From Streptomyces sp. NBC_01314 (GTDB taxonomy: Bacteria > Actinomycetota > Actinomycetes > Streptomycetales > Streptomycetaceae), in assembly GCF_041435215.1 (NCBI RefSeq), contig NZ_CP108394.1, positions 10,292,001 through 10,356,000 of the forward strand: a DNA stretch of 64,000 nt, read 5' to 3'. Numbering within the stretch: the stretch's first letter is position 1; each line of letters starts with the position of its first letter. Below the pieces are notes generated by a model. It was not told where the DNA came from. It ran no database searches and saw only the letters and a program-made list of their open reading frames with translations. Shown here one piece after another: positions 62,298-64,000 of the stretch. A program made the position numbers and the translations under genes.

Positions 62298-62332
62298 TGA
62301 GCCTCCGCACCAGCGTCCGGTGCGGGGGCTCA
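62298..62332 (+). terminator. Terminator of pnt operon
   Basis: A 14-bp stem with one mismatch (TGAGCCTCCGCACC / GGTGCGGGGGCTCA) and a 7-base loop, ten bases after the pntB stop, followed by TTCCGTTT. Confidence 0.8.
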
Positions 62333-62364
62333 TTCCGTTTCGGAGACCATCGGGACCTCGGACA

Positions 62365-62378
62365 GGGCCACCTGGCCC
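62365..62378. promoter_or_regulatory. DevR/OsdR-like box
   Basis: GGGCCACCTGGCCC, a near-perfect 5+4+5 palindrome, lies 70 bp upstream of the CBS-BON gene. Confidence 0.55.
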
Positions 62379-62448
62379 ATGCGCACGGCGGCGCCGTGAT
62401 TCACGCTGAATGCATGGGTCCAACGCTCCGGCAGGCCTGGAGGACGTC

Positions 62449-63171
62449 ATGCACGGCACACCGCACATCGTGAGCGATGTCATGACCAGCACCGTCGTCG
62501 CCCTCGGCGGCGGTGCGCTGTTCAAGGACATCGTGAAGACCATGCAGCAGTGGAAGGTCAGCGCCCTTCCCGTCCTGGACGGTGAGGAACGCGTCATCGG
62601 GGTCGTCTCCGAGGCCGATCTGCTGCCCAAGGAGGGGTTCCGCGACAGTGACCCCGGCCGGTACACGCAGCTTCACCGGCTGTCCGACCTCGTCAAGGCG
62701 GGCGCCGTGACGGCACAGGAGCTGATGACCGCACCGGCCATCACCGTCCATCCCGACGCCACCCTCGCCCAGGCCGCGCGCGTCATGGCCCGGAGCAGGG
62801 TCAAGCGTCTGCCGGTCGTTGACGACCGAGGCGTGCTGAAGGGCGTCGTCAGCCGCTCCGACCTGCTCAAAGTGTTCCTGCGGGACGACGAGAACATCGC
62901 CGGCGAGGTACGCCGTGAGGTCGTCGACCAGCTGTTCCCCGCCCCCGTCGAGCCGATCCGGGTGGAGGTCCGCGACGGAGTCGTCACGCTCACGGGCCGT
63001 ATCCGCGACACCACACTCGTGCCTGTCGCCGCCCGCCTGGTGCGGGCTGTCGAGGGCGTGGTGGACGTCGACTTCGCACTGGCCGGACCGCCCAGGCATC
63101 CGGATCTCGACCCTGATCTCCCGGACGGCGACGCGACCCGACGGACTTCCGGAACCGGAAGCACGTCCTGA
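62449..63171 (+). CDS. CBS-pair and BON domain protein (second copy)
   Basis: A 240-residue paralogue of 45400-46134. CBS 1: VSDVMTSTVVALGGGALFKDIVKTMQQWKVSALPVLDGEERVIGVVSEADLLP. CBS 2: AQELMTAPAITVHPDATLAQAARVMARSRVKRLPVVDDRGVLKGVVSRSDLLKVFL. BON: IRVEVRDGVVTLTGRIRDTTLVPVAARLVRAVEGVVDVDFAL. The C-terminal tail is Asp/Pro-rich. ATG 62449 has GGAGG six bases upstream; an ATG at 62410 would add 13 residues but lacks this. It carries a palindromic box upstream and is followed by an Rv1733c-family gene after 21 bp. Confidence 0.92.
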   Translation: MHGTPHIVSDVMTSTVVALGGGALFKDIVKTMQQWKVSALPVLDGEERVIGVVSEADLLPKEGFRDSDPGRYTQLHRLSDLVKAGAVTAQELMTAPAITVHPDATLAQAARVMARSRVKRLPVVDDRGVLKGVVSRSDLLKVFLRDDENIAGEVRREVVDQLFPAPVEPIRVEVRDGVVTLTGRIRDTTLVPVAARLVRAVEGVVDVDFALAGPPRHPDLDPDLPDGDATRRTSGTGSTS

Positions 63172-63192
63172 GGCAGGAGGAGGTGCTGACCG

Positions 63193-63780
63193 ATGGCGGG
63201 GACGTCTCGTGCGAAGGTCACCAGGGTGTGGCTGTGGCGCTGGCGCCGCTCCCCGCTCCGGCGCCGCAGCGACCGTGCCGAAGCCTGGATCATGCTCGGC
63301 ACGTGGCTCCTCGCGCTGCTGGGCGCCGTCCTCGCGGGCGTCGCCACGGCCGACGCGATGGAGCGGGGCATGGCCGAGAACCGCGCCCGGACGCGCGCCG
63401 TGCCGGCCGTGCTCACGCAGGACGCGACGGAGTCCGGCACAGAGTCCGCCCTCGGCACGGTGTGGGTGAAGGTGCGCTGGACCGATGCGAACGGCGGCTC
63501 GCACACCGACCGGACGAAGGCCGACGCCGAAGCCACGGAGGGCACCACGGTCACGGTGTGGGTGAACCGCGAGGACGAGCTGGTGTCCGAGCCGGTCGCC
63601 CCGAGCGAGGCGAGGCTTCAGGCGGCCGTGGGCGGCGTACTGGTCGCGCTCGGCGCGGGAGCCGGGGTACTGGTCGCGGGCCGCCTCCCGCGGGCGCTCC
63701 TGGAGCGGCGGCGCCTGGCCGAGTGGGAGGTGGAGTGGGAGCGGGTCGGCCCCGGCTGGAGGAAGCGGATGCTCGGCTGA
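63193..63780 (+). CDS. Rv1733c-family two-helix membrane protein
   Basis: A 195-residue protein paralogous to 48839-49420. It has KVTRVWLWRWRRSPLRRRSDRAEAW, helix 1 (WIMLGTWLLALLGAVLAGVATADAM), an extracytoplasmic beta-rich segment (VWVKVRWTDANGGSHTDRTKADAEATEGTTVTVWVNREDELVSEPVAP), helix 2 (AVGGVLVALGAGAGVLVAG) and WEVEWERVGPGWRKR at the end. It is probably co-transcribed with the CBS-BON gene. Function unknown; the family is DosR-controlled in M. tuberculosis. Confidence 0.9.
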   Translation: MAGTSRAKVTRVWLWRWRRSPLRRRSDRAEAWIMLGTWLLALLGAVLAGVATADAMERGMAENRARTRAVPAVLTQDATESGTESALGTVWVKVRWTDANGGSHTDRTKADAEATEGTTVTVWVNREDELVSEPVAPSEARLQAAVGGVLVALGAGAGVLVAGRLPRALLERRRLAEWEVEWERVGPGWRKRMLG

Positions 63781-63804
63781 CAGTGGCCGACCGGATCCCG
63801 TACA

Positions 63805-63818
63805 GGGCCGGTCGGCCC
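63805..63818. promoter_or_regulatory. DevR/OsdR-like box upstream of Hsp20 piece
   Basis: GGGCCGGTCGGCCC, a perfect palindrome identical to the box at 36265, lies 47 bp upstream of the Hsp20-like reading frame. Confidence 0.6.
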
Positions 63819-63865
63819 ACGCATGTCCGGCCGCCGCGCGGCACGCTGGAAGTGAGGAAGAAAAA

Positions 63866-64000
63866 GTGCTTGGCACCTTCGCCCGCTCCGTCCGGCTGCC
63901 CGCCGGAGCGAAGGGCGACGAGGCGACCGCGGAGTACAAGGACGGTGTCCTGACCATCACGGTCCCGGTCCCGGAGGAGAAGGCGGGGACCAGGACCATC
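63866..64000 (+). pseudogene. Hsp20/alpha-crystallin C-terminal part (5' part missing, runs off right edge)
   Basis: The frame reads VLGTFARSVRLPAGAKGDEATAEYKDGVLTITVPVPEEKAGTRTI. This matches the last strands of the Hsp20 alpha-crystallin domain (FxRSVxLPxGA...A.Y.DGVLTxxVP). The first ~90 residues of a normal ~145-residue Hsp20 are absent: only 47 bp separate the GTG from a promoter-like box, and upstream codons do not encode Hsp20. A deletion that joined the promoter region to the 3' half is likely. HspX, a mycobacterial Hsp20, is a leading DosR target, so its presence here fits the island. Confidence 0.65.

Overview
The window is high-GC DNA with the coding style of a Streptomyces chromosome: overlapping ATGA/GTGA gene junctions, GTG starts, and families such as DUF6479 and IS701/IS630 elements. 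No rRNA, tRNA or CRISPR array was seen. Gene names and functions come from motif recognition in the sequence. No database search was run.

Region 1 (1-9.4 kb) begins with the end of a P450-type electron chain (2Fe-2S ferredoxin plus FAD ferredoxin reductase) and a decayed mycothiol-type alcohol dehydrogenase. An iron box at about 2.93 kb separates a FhuF-like ferric reductase from a divergent siderophore operon. That operon holds an ATP-grasp ligase, two IucA/IucC NIS synthetases, a stub of an MFS exporter and a PLP decarboxylase, joined by ATGA overlaps or abutting ends. Region 2 (9.5-13.1 kb) is catabolic and accessory: pobA with its own palindromic operator, a DUF6479 membrane protein, a Cys-rich four-helix protein and an acyl-CoA dehydrogenase behind a KstR-type operator.

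Region 3 (13.1-20.3 kb) is a graveyard of mobile DNA. It contains a Tn7-like transposon end with an orphan TniQ, a gutted UvrD-like helicase, an IS630 element inside a NUDIX-like gene, and an IS701 remnant that truncates an Rv1733c-family gene. Region 4 (20.4-26.9 kb) looks like a defence island. A HigB-like toxin with an XRE-ImmA/IrrE antitoxin is divergent from a four-gene operon encoding a small basic protein, a ubiquitin-like protein, an E2-like protein and a JAB-E1 fusion. A Schlafen/AlbA_2-type protein lies nearby. The ubiquitin-like operon is the most interesting system in the window.

Region 5 (24.5-64 kb) is a redox, hypoxia and dormancy island. It contains six universal stress proteins, pyruvate formate-lyase with its activase, three alcohol dehydrogenases, an aldehyde dehydrogenase with its GAF regulator, a GNAT/acyl-CoA synthetase fusion, two CBS-BON proteins, an Acg-type nitroreductase, two FMN-binding split-barrel proteins, OsmC, a flavodoxin, transhydrogenase PntAA-AB-B, Rv1733c-family proteins and an Hsp20 piece. 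A 14-bp palindrome close to GGGCC-N4-GGCCC recurs about 40-120 bp (one site about 230 bp) upstream of most of its transcription units. Together with the gene content, this suggests a DevR/OsdR (DosR)-type dormancy regulon. Between 32 and 42.5 kb several genes are broken (nitrilase, SulP, PPK2, phosphoketolase, a hypothetical), so part of the island is decaying or this stretch contains sequence errors.
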